A stretch of 64,000 bases of DNA from Chloroflexota bacterium. GTDB lineage: Bacteria; Chloroflexota; Anaerolineae; Anaerolineales; Villigracilaceae. The stretch lies in assembly GCA_023459215.1 (NCBI GenBank), contig JAEWVF010000083.1, positions 1 to 64,000 on the forward strand, written 5' to 3'. The position numbers were made by a program, and so were the translations under genes. Within the stretch, counting starts at the first letter, position 1. Every line of letters starts with the position of its first letter. The notes beneath the pieces were generated by a model. It was not told where the DNA came from, did not search any database, and saw nothing but the letters and a program-made list of their open reading frames with translations. Positions 1-7,929 of the stretch are shown piece by piece.

Positions 1-1
1 G

Positions 2-346
2 GTTTACAACACTCTGGGTTATGGATTTCTCGAAAAAGTATACGAAAATGCCCTGGCAAAAGAATTGGCGAAACGCGGACATCAAATAAAACAACAAGCA
101 CCAATCCAAGTTTATTATCAGGGTGAAGCTGTTGGAGAGTATTTCGCAGATATTCTTGTAGACGAGAAAGTTATTCTTGAACTAAAAGCCGCAGAAGAAA
201 TTGCCAAGAGCCACGAAGCTCAACTGCTAAACTATCTGAAGGCAACAGGCATCCAGGTTGGTCTGGTGCTTAATTTTGGTCCGAAAGCGCAATTCAAACG
301 AAAAATCTTTACAAAAACACAACCTACAACACATCAAAAAACATAA
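2..346 (+). CDS. GxxExxY family protein (PD-(D/E)XK-like), 5' partial
   Basis: The reading frame is open from the left edge, so the true start lies outside the window. The visible part is about 114 residues. It contains the signature G-F-L-E-K-V-Y of the GxxExxY family, followed by a D-I-L-V-D...E-L-K-A stretch that fits the D...ExK core of PD-(D/E)XK nucleases, the superfamily to which this family is assigned. Family members are usually about 125 residues, so only a few N-terminal residues are missing. Its biological role is not established. It sits just before a set of 112-bp tandem repeats, which is a common setting for this family. The first internal start (TTG at 65) would delete the signature motif and is not the real start. 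Confidence 0.85.
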   Translation, partial: VYNTLGYGFLEKVYENALAKELAKRGHQIKQQAPIQVYYQGEAVGEYFADILVDEKVILELKAAEEIAKSHEAQLLNYLKATGIQVGLVLNFGPKAQFKRKIFTKTQPTTHQKT

Positions 347-350
347 AAAT

Positions 351-618
351 CAGCGAAAATCCGCCTAATCCGCAAAATCCGCGTCCCATTTTCTCGCCCC
401 AAAAGAGCAATAGAACACGGATGAAGCAGATTTAGCAGATTCACACAGAGAAAACAAAAAATCAGCGAAAATCCACCCAATCCGCAAAATCTGCGTTTCA
501 TCTTCTCGCCCCAAAAGAGCAATAGAACGCGGATGACACAGATTTAGCAGATTTACACAGAGAAAATAAAAAATCAGCGAAAATCCGTCAAATCCGTAGA
601 ATCCGCGTCCCATTTTCT
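351..618. repeat. 112-bp tandem repeat, about 2.4 copies
   Basis: The unit begins CAGCGAAAAT at 351, 463 and 575, giving an exact period of 112 bp. Each unit carries variants of 'aatccgcaaaatccgcg', then 'ctcgccccaaaagagcaatagaac', then 'agatttagcagatt.acacagag'. The third copy is cut short at the thiolase ribosome-binding site. Short antisense frames inside the array are only repeat translations. No spacers or CRISPR-type structure are seen. The array fills the space between the GxxExxY gene and the thiolase gene. Confidence 0.9.
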
Positions 619-637
619 CATCATGAGGAGCATATAT

Positions 638-1846
638 ATGCCCGAAGCAGTCATTATCGATGCCATCCGCACGCCGATTGGTGCACTCGGTGGCAGCCTG
701 TCCGCCATTCGCCCCGATGATTTGGCGGCTTTCGTTATGAAAACCATCCTCGAGCGCAACCCCATTGACCCGGCGGAAATCGAAGAAGTCATTTTTGGCT
801 GCGCCAACCAGGCCGGCGAAGACAACCGCAATGTGGCGCGCATGGCCTCCCTGCTGGCGGGAATCCCCGTCAGCGTGCCGGGCGTGACGATTAACCGCCT
901 GTGCGCCTCCGGGCTGGCCGCTGTCAATCTGGCCGCCCGCGCCATCCGCGCCGGTGACGGGGAGATTTACCTGGCGGGCGGCGTCGAATCGATGTCGCGC
1001 GCGCCCTACTCACTGCCCAAAGCCGAAAGCGGATTTGCTTTCGGCAACCTGACCGCCTACGATACCGCCCTCGGCTGGCGTTATCCCAATCCCAAGATGC
1101 AATCCAGCTATGGCACCGACTCGATGGGCGAAACCGCCGAAAACATCGCCGCCCAACGCCCGCACCTGACCCGCGAAAAGCAGGATGCGTTCGCCGTCCA
1201 CTCGCACCAGAACGCTATCGCCGCCAGCGACTCGGGCAAATTTGGCGAAGAAATCGTCCCGGTGCCCGTCCCGCAGCGCAAAGGCGACCCGATTCTGGTC
1301 AACAGCGACGAACGCCCGCGCCGCGACACATCCATGGAAAGCCTGGCGCGTCTCAAACCGGCCTTCAAAAAGGAAGGCGGAACCGTCACCGCCGGGAACT
1401 CGTCCGGGCTGAACGACGGCGCGGCGGCAGTCCTGGTCATGAGCGAGACGAGGGCCGCCCAACTCGGGCTTAAGCCGCTGGCGCGCATCGCCAGCATGGC
1501 CGCCGCCGGGGTTGAACCACGCACGATGGGCCTGGGGCCTGTCCCGGCCAGCCGAAAAGCCCTGCAACGCGCCGGGCTGACTCCCGCGGAGATCGGCCTG
1601 GTCGAACTGAACGAAGCCTTCGCCGTGCAAGCCCTGGCGGTCATCGAAGACCTGGGCATCGACCCGGCCCTGTACAACGTCAACGGCGGCGCAATCGCTC
1701 TTGGACATCCGCTCGGCTGTTCCGGCGCGCGCATCCTGACCACTCTGCTGCATGAGATGAAGCGCCGCCAAACCCGCTACGGACTGGCCACGCTGTGCGT
1801 TGGCGTTGGCCAGGGCGAAAGCACCATCATCGAATACAATCTCTGA
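638..1846 (+). CDS. acetyl-CoA C-acyltransferase (thiolase)
   Basis: This 402-residue protein is a thiolase, which condenses or cleaves acyl-CoA and acetyl-CoA in beta-oxidation, ketoacid degradation or acetoacetyl-CoA formation. The nucleophilic cysteine is Cys89 in N-R-L-C-A-S-G. The C-terminal catalytic pair is His357 in G-H-P-L-G-C-S-G and Cys387 in C-V-G-V-G-Q-G. N-E-A-F and G-N-S-S-G-L-N-D-G-A-A are also present. The length is normal for the family. I chose the ATG at 638 because GAGGAG lies 7 bp upstream. The ATG at 623 has no ribosome-binding site and adds five atypical residues. Substrate chain length cannot be read from sequence, and a beta-ketoadipyl-CoA thiolase is possible. The neighbouring genes are secreted proteins and give no pathway context. 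Confidence 0.93.
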   Translation: MPEAVIIDAIRTPIGALGGSLSAIRPDDLAAFVMKTILERNPIDPAEIEEVIFGCANQAGEDNRNVARMASLLAGIPVSVPGVTINRLCASGLAAVNLAARAIRAGDGEIYLAGGVESMSRAPYSLPKAESGFAFGNLTAYDTALGWRYPNPKMQSSYGTDSMGETAENIAAQRPHLTREKQDAFAVHSHQNAIAASDSGKFGEEIVPVPVPQRKGDPILVNSDERPRRDTSMESLARLKPAFKKEGGTVTAGNSSGLNDGAAAVLVMSETRAAQLGLKPLARIASMAAAGVEPRTMGLGPVPASRKALQRAGLTPAEIGLVELNEAFAVQALAVIEDLGIDPALYNVNGGAIALGHPLGCSGARILTTLLHEMKRRQTRYGLATLCVGVGQGESTIIEYNL

Positions 1847-1897
1847 GTTGGTTGGTGTAAAAGCGCGCCAATCGATTCGCCCAACGGAGGAAGATTT

Positions 1898-3136
1898 ATG
1901 ACGCGCACCCACAAAAACAGCCTGTTTACCTTGATCGCCCTGCTGGCCGCTTCCCTGGCCTGCAGCCTGGCTGAGTTGCCAGCCCCCATCCAGCAAACAC
2001 CGGATGCCGTTTCGCCAAGTTCGGCTCCGCAGGTGATCCAGGCCACCGCCACCCGCCCCGTTCCAACCGCAGAAACGCTGGTCGAACCGGCCAGCGCTCC
2101 CGAAACGACTGCTCCCAGCCAGCCCCTGCCCGAATTGGTCGAAATCGCGCTGTTCGACAGCCAAAACGGCTGGGGACGCAGCGAAACCAGCCTATATACC
2201 ACCAGTAACGGCGGACAAACCTGGCAGGAAATTGCCACCCCCTGGTTTGGCAACGGCACTTATTTCAGCGCGACCTTCCTCGACCCGCAAACCGCCCACA
2301 TCGTTTCAACCAATCCTGAAAACCCGGCCAGCCTGCTCAACATCACCAGCGATGGCGGCCGCACCTGGCAGCAAATTCCGCTGACCAGCGATTCGCCTTA
2401 CTTCTCTGCCAAAACCATCCCCAGCGGTTCAGGAACGCTCTTCCTATTCGAAAACCTGGGCGCAGCCGCCGGCTCGATGGGGGTTGCCATCTCGGTCAGC
2501 CAGGATGGCGGCCAAACCTGGGAGCGGACTTTTGCCCACGTCCCCGGTGAAACCGAGGGCGCCAGCCTGCCTTTTGGCGGCCAAAAAAGCCTGCCGGCCT
2601 TCCTGGATGCCCAACTCGGCTTCATCGGCGGCAGCCGCCCGGTCGAGAACGATATTTATTTCTACCGCAGCCAGGATGCCGGGCGCAGTTGGCAGGCCCA
2701 AGCCCTGCCCGTCCCAGCATCCATCAGCAACTACATGGCCATGACCCAAAGTCCGCTGACCTTTACCGGCAACAGTCAAGACATCCTCGTGCCGGTGCTT
2801 TTCAGCCTGTCTGAAGGCTCGCAATTCATCTTCTTCAGCAGCGCCACCCGCGGACAAGCCTGGCAGGCCTCCGCGCCGCTGGCCAAAGCCGAAACCTACG
2901 AATTTATCAACCTGCAAACCGGCTGGGTTTGGGCAGAGGGCAGCCTGCTCTTCACCGGCGATGGCGGCCAAACCTGGCAGAACCTGGCGCACAACCTGCC
3001 GCCGAATACCAGCCTGCGCCAGATCGACTTCATCGATCCCCAAAACGGCTGGGCGCTGGCCTTCGATCTCGATTTCAAAACCCACCTGTATGCCACCGGC
3101 GATAGCGGCCAAACCTGGGTCGAACTGGCCCCCTAA
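1898..3136 (+). CDS. secreted protein with Asp-box/BNR-like repeats (YCF48-like propeller)
   Basis: This 412-residue protein has a basic N-terminus, a hydrophobic stretch and a cysteine at residue 22 (S-L-A-C), so it is probably a lipoprotein, although the lipobox is not ideal. A low-complexity Pro/Thr linker follows. The rest repeats a motif of the form G-G-Q-T-W or D-G-G-R-T-W about six times along the chain, which is the Asp-box turn of sialidase/BNR and YCF48-type beta-propellers. Such proteins are usually ligand-binding or scaffold proteins at the cell surface. No sialidase active site was recognised, so enzyme function is not claimed. A good ribosome-binding site (CGGAGGA) precedes the ATG. 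The next gene starts 3 bp after the stop, so the two are very likely co-transcribed. Confidence 0.8.
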   Translation: MTRTHKNSLFTLIALLAASLACSLAELPAPIQQTPDAVSPSSAPQVIQATATRPVPTAETLVEPASAPETTAPSQPLPELVEIALFDSQNGWGRSETSLYTTSNGGQTWQEIATPWFGNGTYFSATFLDPQTAHIVSTNPENPASLLNITSDGGRTWQQIPLTSDSPYFSAKTIPSGSGTLFLFENLGAAAGSMGVAISVSQDGGQTWERTFAHVPGETEGASLPFGGQKSLPAFLDAQLGFIGGSRPVENDIYFYRSQDAGRSWQAQALPVPASISNYMAMTQSPLTFTGNSQDILVPVLFSLSEGSQFIFFSSATRGQAWQASAPLAKAETYEFINLQTGWVWAEGSLLFTGDGGQTWQNLAHNLPPNTSLRQIDFIDPQNGWALAFDLDFKTHLYATGDSGQTWVELAP

Positions 3137-3139
3137 AGG

Positions 3140-4144
3140 ATGATGGAAATGTCTCAACGAATGATTTTTATCCTGCTCCTGGCCGCTTTCCTGCTCTCTG
3201 GCTGTTCCCTGCCCGCAGCCAGGACGCCGACTCCCGAAAGCCTGGCCCCCGTTACCGAAACGCCCTTCCAGCCAGTGGAGATTACCGCCCTGCCCGAACT
3301 GGTCACCGCCACCCCGGCCCTGCCCGATACCCCAACCCCGCCCCCCGGCCTGACGTTTGAACAGCTCCGCAATGGCGAATACGTCACCACACACCTGGGC
3401 AGTAGTCAGGCACTCACCTATCGGCTGCAAGACGGTTTCTATCGCCTGGGCGACGATCCCACCCAATCCAACTATGGCACCGTCAACCTGCTGGACAGGC
3501 ATGTTTTCGGCGATCTGAACAACGATGCCCAGGCAGACGCAGTAGTCCTGCTGGTGGAAAACTATGGCGGAACGGGCCAATTTGTCCAGGTTGCGGTTGT
3601 GCTTAATCAGGCCGGTCAGCCCATTCACAACGCTTCCTACTTTCTCGGCGACCGAGTTGCGGTGAACAATCTCATCATTCAAGATGGCGAAATCATGCTC
3701 TCGGCCCAGATTCATGGCCCACAGGATGGTTTGTGCTGTCCCTCCGTCCCGGCCCAAATGAGCTTGCGTTTGCTGAAACCGGGCCAGTTGATGTTGACCC
3801 GCTTCACCACCCAGACACCCAGCGGACAGGAACGCGCCATTAACATCCGCGCCCCGCTCAACGGCGCAGAAGTGAGCGGCTCAGTTACACTGACCGGCGA
3901 CGTCACCATTGCGCCGTTTGAAAACAACCTGTCGTACACCATCTACGACAGCGATTACCGTGAAATTTCGCGCAGTTTCATCCTGGTTGATGCGCCTGAC
4001 CTGGGCGCGCCCGGCGCTTTCTCTCTGACCATCGACCTGGCTGCGCTGGGCCGCAACGGTGATCTTTACATCGAAATCAGCGATTTAAGCGCCGCCGACG
4101 GGTCTGTCTTGGCCCTGGCGCAGGTACATATCAACGTAAAATAG
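3140..4144 (+). CDS. lipoprotein with C-terminal Gmad2-type Ig-like domain
   Basis: This 334-residue protein has a hydrophobic leader ending in a strong lipobox, L-L-S-G-C, at about residues 19-23. A Pro/Thr-rich linker follows, then a middle domain with D-L-N-N-D-A-Q-A-D-A resembling calcium-binding repeats. The C-terminal 100 residues (I-R-A-P-L-N-G-A-E-V-S-G onward) match the pattern of the Gmad2 immunoglobulin-like domain found in bacterial spore and envelope proteins. It is probably an outer-surface binding lipoprotein. There are three nearby ATGs (3140, 3143, 3149). I kept the first, but 3149 is possible because GGATGATGGA precedes it. It is coupled to the upstream Asp-box gene. The precise ligand is unknown. 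Confidence 0.75.
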   Translation: MMEMSQRMIFILLLAAFLLSGCSLPAARTPTPESLAPVTETPFQPVEITALPELVTATPALPDTPTPPPGLTFEQLRNGEYVTTHLGSSQALTYRLQDGFYRLGDDPTQSNYGTVNLLDRHVFGDLNNDAQADAVVLLVENYGGTGQFVQVAVVLNQAGQPIHNASYFLGDRVAVNNLIIQDGEIMLSAQIHGPQDGLCCPSVPAQMSLRLLKPGQLMLTRFTTQTPSGQERAINIRAPLNGAEVSGSVTLTGDVTIAPFENNLSYTIYDSDYREISRSFILVDAPDLGAPGAFSLTIDLAALGRNGDLYIEISDLSAADGSVLALAQVHINVK

Positions 4145-4164
4145 AAAAACCAAAAGAAATTTTG

Positions 4165-4201
4165 CGAATATCGCAAATCCGCAACGGATTTGCGATATTC
4201 G
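4165..4201. repeat. perfect 17-bp hairpin in intergenic region
   Basis: The arms 4165-4181 and 4185-4201 are perfectly complementary with a 3-nt loop. It follows the lipoprotein gene by 20 bp. No T-run follows on the plus strand, so it is not a standard intrinsic terminator. It could be a factor-dependent terminator, an mRNA 3'-end stabiliser or a repeat element. Confidence 0.75.
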
Positions 4202-4322
4202 TGTAATACAATCAATACTATACTATCTACTGTATCCACTGCAACGAAATAGTAATTTTTCTCAGGAACCTTGTTTTGTTTCACATCGTCTATGCAGCGC
4301 TATGACGATCGAGGAGGAATGT

Positions 4323-6434
4323 ATGAAATTGCATAAACTTTTATCCACCGTGCTGTTGATGGCCGTTGTGATGCTGTCGCTGACCCCGGCCCAGAGCGTA
4401 TCTGCGGCCAGCATCTGCGATGCAGCTCAATTCGTTGCCGATGTCACCATCCCCGACGGCACGACTTTCAAGGCTGGCGATGCCTTCGAAAAAATCTGGC
4501 GGCTGAAAAACGTCGGCACCTGCCCCTGGAGCGCCGACTACAGCCTGGTCTTTGTCAGCGGCGACAAGCTCGGCGCGCCCGACTCGGTTAAACTGCCGAA
4601 ATCGGTTGCCCCCGGCCAGACAGTCGATGTCAAAATCAACATGAGCGCTCCATCCAGCGCCGGAACTTATCGCGGTTACTGGAAACTGCGCAACACCAGC
4701 GCCAAACTGTTCGGCATCGGCTATAACGCCGACAAGTCATTCTGGGTCGAGATTAAGGTTGGCGCTTCATCCACCGGCACCGGCTACGACTTCGTCGCCA
4801 ATGCGCCCTCGGCCGTCTGGGCCAGCGGCGCAGGGACACTGGCTTTTCCCGGCGCGAACAACGATGCCAAAGGCTTCGGCCTGAAGCTGGATAGCCCCAA
4901 ACTGGAAAACGGCACAACCGACAGCGTGCCCGGTCTGTTGATGGCCCCGCAGAACGTGACCAACGGCTTCATCCAGGCCCAGTACCCGGCCATCCGCGTT
5001 GAACAAGGCGACCGCTTCCAGGCAACCATTGGCTGCGAATATGGCGCTACCGCCTGTTACGTCAATTTCCGGCTCGAGTACCAGATCGGCTCCGGCGCAC
5101 CGCAAAACCTGTGGTCGTTCAATGAAAAATATGAAGGCCAGGTTTATCGCGCCAACCTGGGCCTGGATGCCCTGGCCGGCAAGGATGTCAAGTTCATCCT
5201 GCGGGTGAACGCGGTCGGCTCCGCGAGCGGCGACCGCGCCCTGTGGGGCGCACCGCGCATCGTGCGCGGCAGCGGAACCGTCATCACCCCCGCCCCGGTC
5301 ACCCCGACCAAGACCCCAACGGCCACCGCCATCGGCGCATGCAGCGACCGCGCCACTTTTGTGGCGGATGTCACCGTCCCGGATGGCACCAGCTATGCGC
5401 CCAACGCCTCCTTCACCAAGACCTGGCGCATCCGCAACAGCGGCACCTGCACCTGGAGTACGTCCTACAGCGCGGTTTACCAGAGCGGTGAAAAGTTTGG
5501 CAGCACCGAAACCGTTAGCCTGAGCAAGAGCGTTGCGCCCAACCAGACCATTGATATTTCGGTCAACATGACTGCGCCCACCGCTAACGGCACCCATCGC
5601 GGCTACTGGATTTTGAAAAACGCTGGCGGCCTGCTGTTTGGCATCGGCGCGAAAGCGGACAAACCCTTCTGGGTTGAGATCAAAGTTACCGGCGGCGCAA
5701 CGGCTACACCCGGCACAGCCACCGCCACCCCGATCATCCCGACCGCAGTACCGGGCAGTTCCGCTTATGACTTTGTGGCCAACGCCTGCTCGGCGCAGTG
5801 GATCAGCGGCTTCGGCGTGCTGCCTTGCCCCGGCGCCAACAACGACGCCAAAGGCTTCGTCCTGGTGCTGACCGCGCCCAAAATGGAAAACGGCGTGACC
5901 GACTCGCGCGCGGCGCTGTTGACCTTCCCGCAATCCGGGACCGGCACTTACATCAAGGGCATCTACCCGGCAGTCCGCGTCGAAAACGGCGACCGTTTCC
6001 AGGCCACCATCGGTTGCGAGTACGGCGCATCAGCCTGCTATGTGGGCTACCGCCTCGACTACCAGATCGGTTCGCAGCCGGTACAAAACTTCTGGATCTT
6101 CAACGAAAAATATGAAGGCCAGGTTTACAATGTCGACCTGAATCTCAGCCCGCTGGCCGGCAAGGATGTCAAGTTCATCCTGACCATCGTCTCAAACGGC
6201 GCATCGACCAGCGACCGGGCCATCTGGATCGCCCCGCGCATCGTCCGGGCTGGCGGAGCAGCCACAGCAACCGCTACGGCCACAACTGTCCCGGCCACCG
6301 CGACCGCGACCCCCACAGCGACCACCGTCCCGGCCAGCGCTACGCCGAGCGCGACCGCGACACCTACCGCCACCGTGGCTCCGCCCAGCGAGACTCCCAC
6401 GGCCACCCCAACGGCAACGAATACCCCCAACTAA
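4323..6434 (+). CDS. secreted protein with two NBR1-Ig-like units and a Thr/Pro/Ala-rich tail
   Basis: The 703-residue protein has a signal peptide (K-L-H-K-L-L then a hydrophobic run ending S-V-S-A-A). It then carries two near-identical units. Each unit is a domain of about 100 residues with the NBR1 'FW' pattern (W-R-L-K-N-V-G-T-C-P-W ... G-T-Y-R-G-Y-W), followed by a second domain of about 170 residues beginning Y-D-F-V-A-N-A and containing G-A-N-N-D-A-K-G-F and I-G-C-E-Y-G-A. The last 60 residues are a T-A-T-A-T-P-type tail, commonly seen in Anaerolineae surface proteins. The start at 4323 is set by a GAGGAGGA box 5 bp upstream; the ATG at 4302 lacks one. FW domains normally bind proteins or glycans, so a cell-surface adhesion role is an inference. 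The function of the second domain is not recognised. Confidence 0.82.
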   Translation: MKLHKLLSTVLLMAVVMLSLTPAQSVSAASICDAAQFVADVTIPDGTTFKAGDAFEKIWRLKNVGTCPWSADYSLVFVSGDKLGAPDSVKLPKSVAPGQTVDVKINMSAPSSAGTYRGYWKLRNTSAKLFGIGYNADKSFWVEIKVGASSTGTGYDFVANAPSAVWASGAGTLAFPGANNDAKGFGLKLDSPKLENGTTDSVPGLLMAPQNVTNGFIQAQYPAIRVEQGDRFQATIGCEYGATACYVNFRLEYQIGSGAPQNLWSFNEKYEGQVYRANLGLDALAGKDVKFILRVNAVGSASGDRALWGAPRIVRGSGTVITPAPVTPTKTPTATAIGACSDRATFVADVTVPDGTSYAPNASFTKTWRIRNSGTCTWSTSYSAVYQSGEKFGSTETVSLSKSVAPNQTIDISVNMTAPTANGTHRGYWILKNAGGLLFGIGAKADKPFWVEIKVTGGATATPGTATATPIIPTAVPGSSAYDFVANACSAQWISGFGVLPCPGANNDAKGFVLVLTAPKMENGVTDSRAALLTFPQSGTGTYIKGIYPAVRVENGDRFQATIGCEYGASACYVGYRLDYQIGSQPVQNFWIFNEKYEGQVYNVDLNLSPLAGKDVKFILTIVSNGASTSDRAIWIAPRIVRAGGAATATATATTVPATATATPTATTVPASATPSATATPTATVAPPSETPTATPTATNTPN

Positions 6435-6460
6435 TTCCGCTGCAAGCATGACCCAAAATG

Positions 6461-6494
6461 AAAGACGCGCCCCCGCAGGCGCGTCTTTTTTTCT
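6461..6494 (+). terminator. intrinsic terminator after the NBR1-Ig gene
   Basis: The arms AAAGACGCGCC and GGCGCGTCTTT enclose a 6-nt loop and run into an uninterrupted T tract from 6486. The stem is GC-rich and perfect. It separates the plus-strand secreted-protein genes from the convergent dcw operon, and the A-run on the left side could let it act weakly on the minus strand as well. The stretch 6495-6646 holds no gene that I can support. Confidence 0.92.
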
Positions 6495-6646
6495 TTCTGT
6501 CCAGGAGGTGGACATTCAATTGGGTACTGACAGGTAAATAGACAAGGCACAAGGATATTCACTGGTTGCCGGCAGGCAATCAGGAATACCGGATAAACCC
6601 GTAAATCAAGCCAGAATGGATCGCGATGAAACCGAGGCGCGATTAA

Positions 6647-7840
6647 TTAGCGTCGGTTGCGCAGGAAGGTAGGAATATCGAGGTCTTCCTGATAAGTCGT
6701 CTGGGGCTTGAATTCTGGCTGGGGCGCAGACGGCTGGATTGGCGACTGGACCGGCAGCGAAGGAGCAGGCTGCGAAGCCGCATTCCCGCTGGCAATGGCC
6801 ATTTCCGCCGGGCGCTGCAATTGAACCACAGAGGGACGCTGGCTATCATTGTGCGTAGCCGGGCGTTCCACAATCCGGCGCGGAATACCGGCGCGCTCGA
6901 AACCGGTGGCGATGACCGTAATACGAATTTCGTCGCCCATGTTCGGGTCGATGACCGCACCGAAGATCATGTTGACATCCGGGTGCGAGGTTTCGCGGAT
7001 AATGGCCGCCGCCTGGTTGACCTCGAACAGGGTCATGTTCGGACCGCCGGTGACGTTGAAGAGTACGCCGCGGGCGCCATCGATGGTGATGTCGAGCAAC
7101 TGGCTCGAAATCGCCTGTTCGGCGGCGTTGCGGGCGCGTTCGTCGCCTGAAGCGCGGCCAACCGCCATCAACGCTGCGCCGCCCTCAGACATGATCGCCT
7201 TGACATCCGCAAAGTCGAGGTTGATCAAACCGGGCACGGTGATCAGTTCAGAAATACCCTGGATACCCTGGCGCAGGACATCATCGGCCATGCGGAAGGC
7301 ATCGTTCAGGCTGGCGCGCTTGTCCACAATCTGGAGCAGGCGATCGTTGGGGATGACAATCAGTGTATCGGCATGTTCCTTGAGCGCGTCCATGCCCGCT
7401 TCAGCCGATTGCTGGCGCTTGGCGCCTTCAAAGGTGAAAGGCCGGGTGACAACACCAATCGTCAGCGCGCCGCACTCTTTGGCAATCTGGGCCACAATCG
7501 GAGCTGCGCCCGTGCCCGTGCCTCCGCCCAAACCGGCGGTGACGAAAACCATATCGGCATTCTTCAGGGAAGCGTAGAGCGCTTCAGCCGATTCTTCAGC
7601 CGATTTACGCCCGGTTTCAGGGTTTCCGCCAGCGCCCAGGCCGCGGGTCAGCTTCTCGCCGATGCGCACCTTGTTGGGAGCCTTGGCAAGCATCAGGGCC
7701 TGGGCGTCGGTGTTGACGGCCAAAAATTCCACGCCCTGAATGCCTTCTTCGATCATGCGGTTGACTGCATTGGTGCCACCGCCGCCCACGCCTACGACTT
7801 TGATGCGGGCAAAAGTCTCTGCATTTTTGTTGGGTTCCAT
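6647..7840 (-). CDS. ftsZ: cell division protein FtsZ
   Basis: This 397-residue tubulin-like GTPase forms the Z-ring at mid-cell. The N-terminus has G-V-G-G-G-G-T-N-A-V-N-R-M. The tubulin signature G-G-G-T-G-T-G-A-A-P is complete, as is the T7 region N-L-D-F-A-D-V. A variable Pro/Gln-rich linker leads to the C-terminal peptide D-I-P-T-F-L-R-N-R-R, the docking site for FtsA and other partners. An in-frame extension reaches 7972 and would overlap ftsA. I reject it because an AGGAGGA box lies 5 bp before the ATG at 7840. It is the last gene of the dcw operon, 89 bp after ftsA. Confidence 0.98.
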   Translation of the reverse strand: MEPNKNAETFARIKVVGVGGGGTNAVNRMIEEGIQGVEFLAVNTDAQALMLAKAPNKVRIGEKLTRGLGAGGNPETGRKSAEESAEALYASLKNADMVFVTAGLGGGTGTGAAPIVAQIAKECGALTIGVVTRPFTFEGAKRQQSAEAGMDALKEHADTLIVIPNDRLLQIVDKRASLNDAFRMADDVLRQGIQGISELITVPGLINLDFADVKAIMSEGGAALMAVGRASGDERARNAAEQAISSQLLDITIDGARGVLFNVTGGPNMTLFEVNQAAAIIRETSHPDVNMIFGAVIDPNMGDEIRITVIATGFERAGIPRRIVERPATHNDSQRPSVVQLQRPAEMAIASGNAASQPAPSLPVQSPIQPSAPQPEFKPQTTYQEDLDIPTFLRNRR

Positions 7841-7929
7841 AGATTCCTCCTGGATTACTGTGTCTTGCTGGTTTTTTAAATTACCGATGTTCTGGCTGGC
7901 GCGCCCACTCTTTTGCGGCGCATTCATAT

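Noticed and set aside
351..618. Possible CRISPR array
   Set aside because: The repeat unit is 112 bp and continuous, with no unique spacers and no cas genes nearby.
1010..2164. Minus-strand frame of 384 codons opposite the thiolase
   Set aside because: The thiolase with its complete active site occupies the plus strand, and this frame has biased composition only. The similar frames at 2444-3757, 4767-5933 and 55112-56152 are rejected for the same reason.
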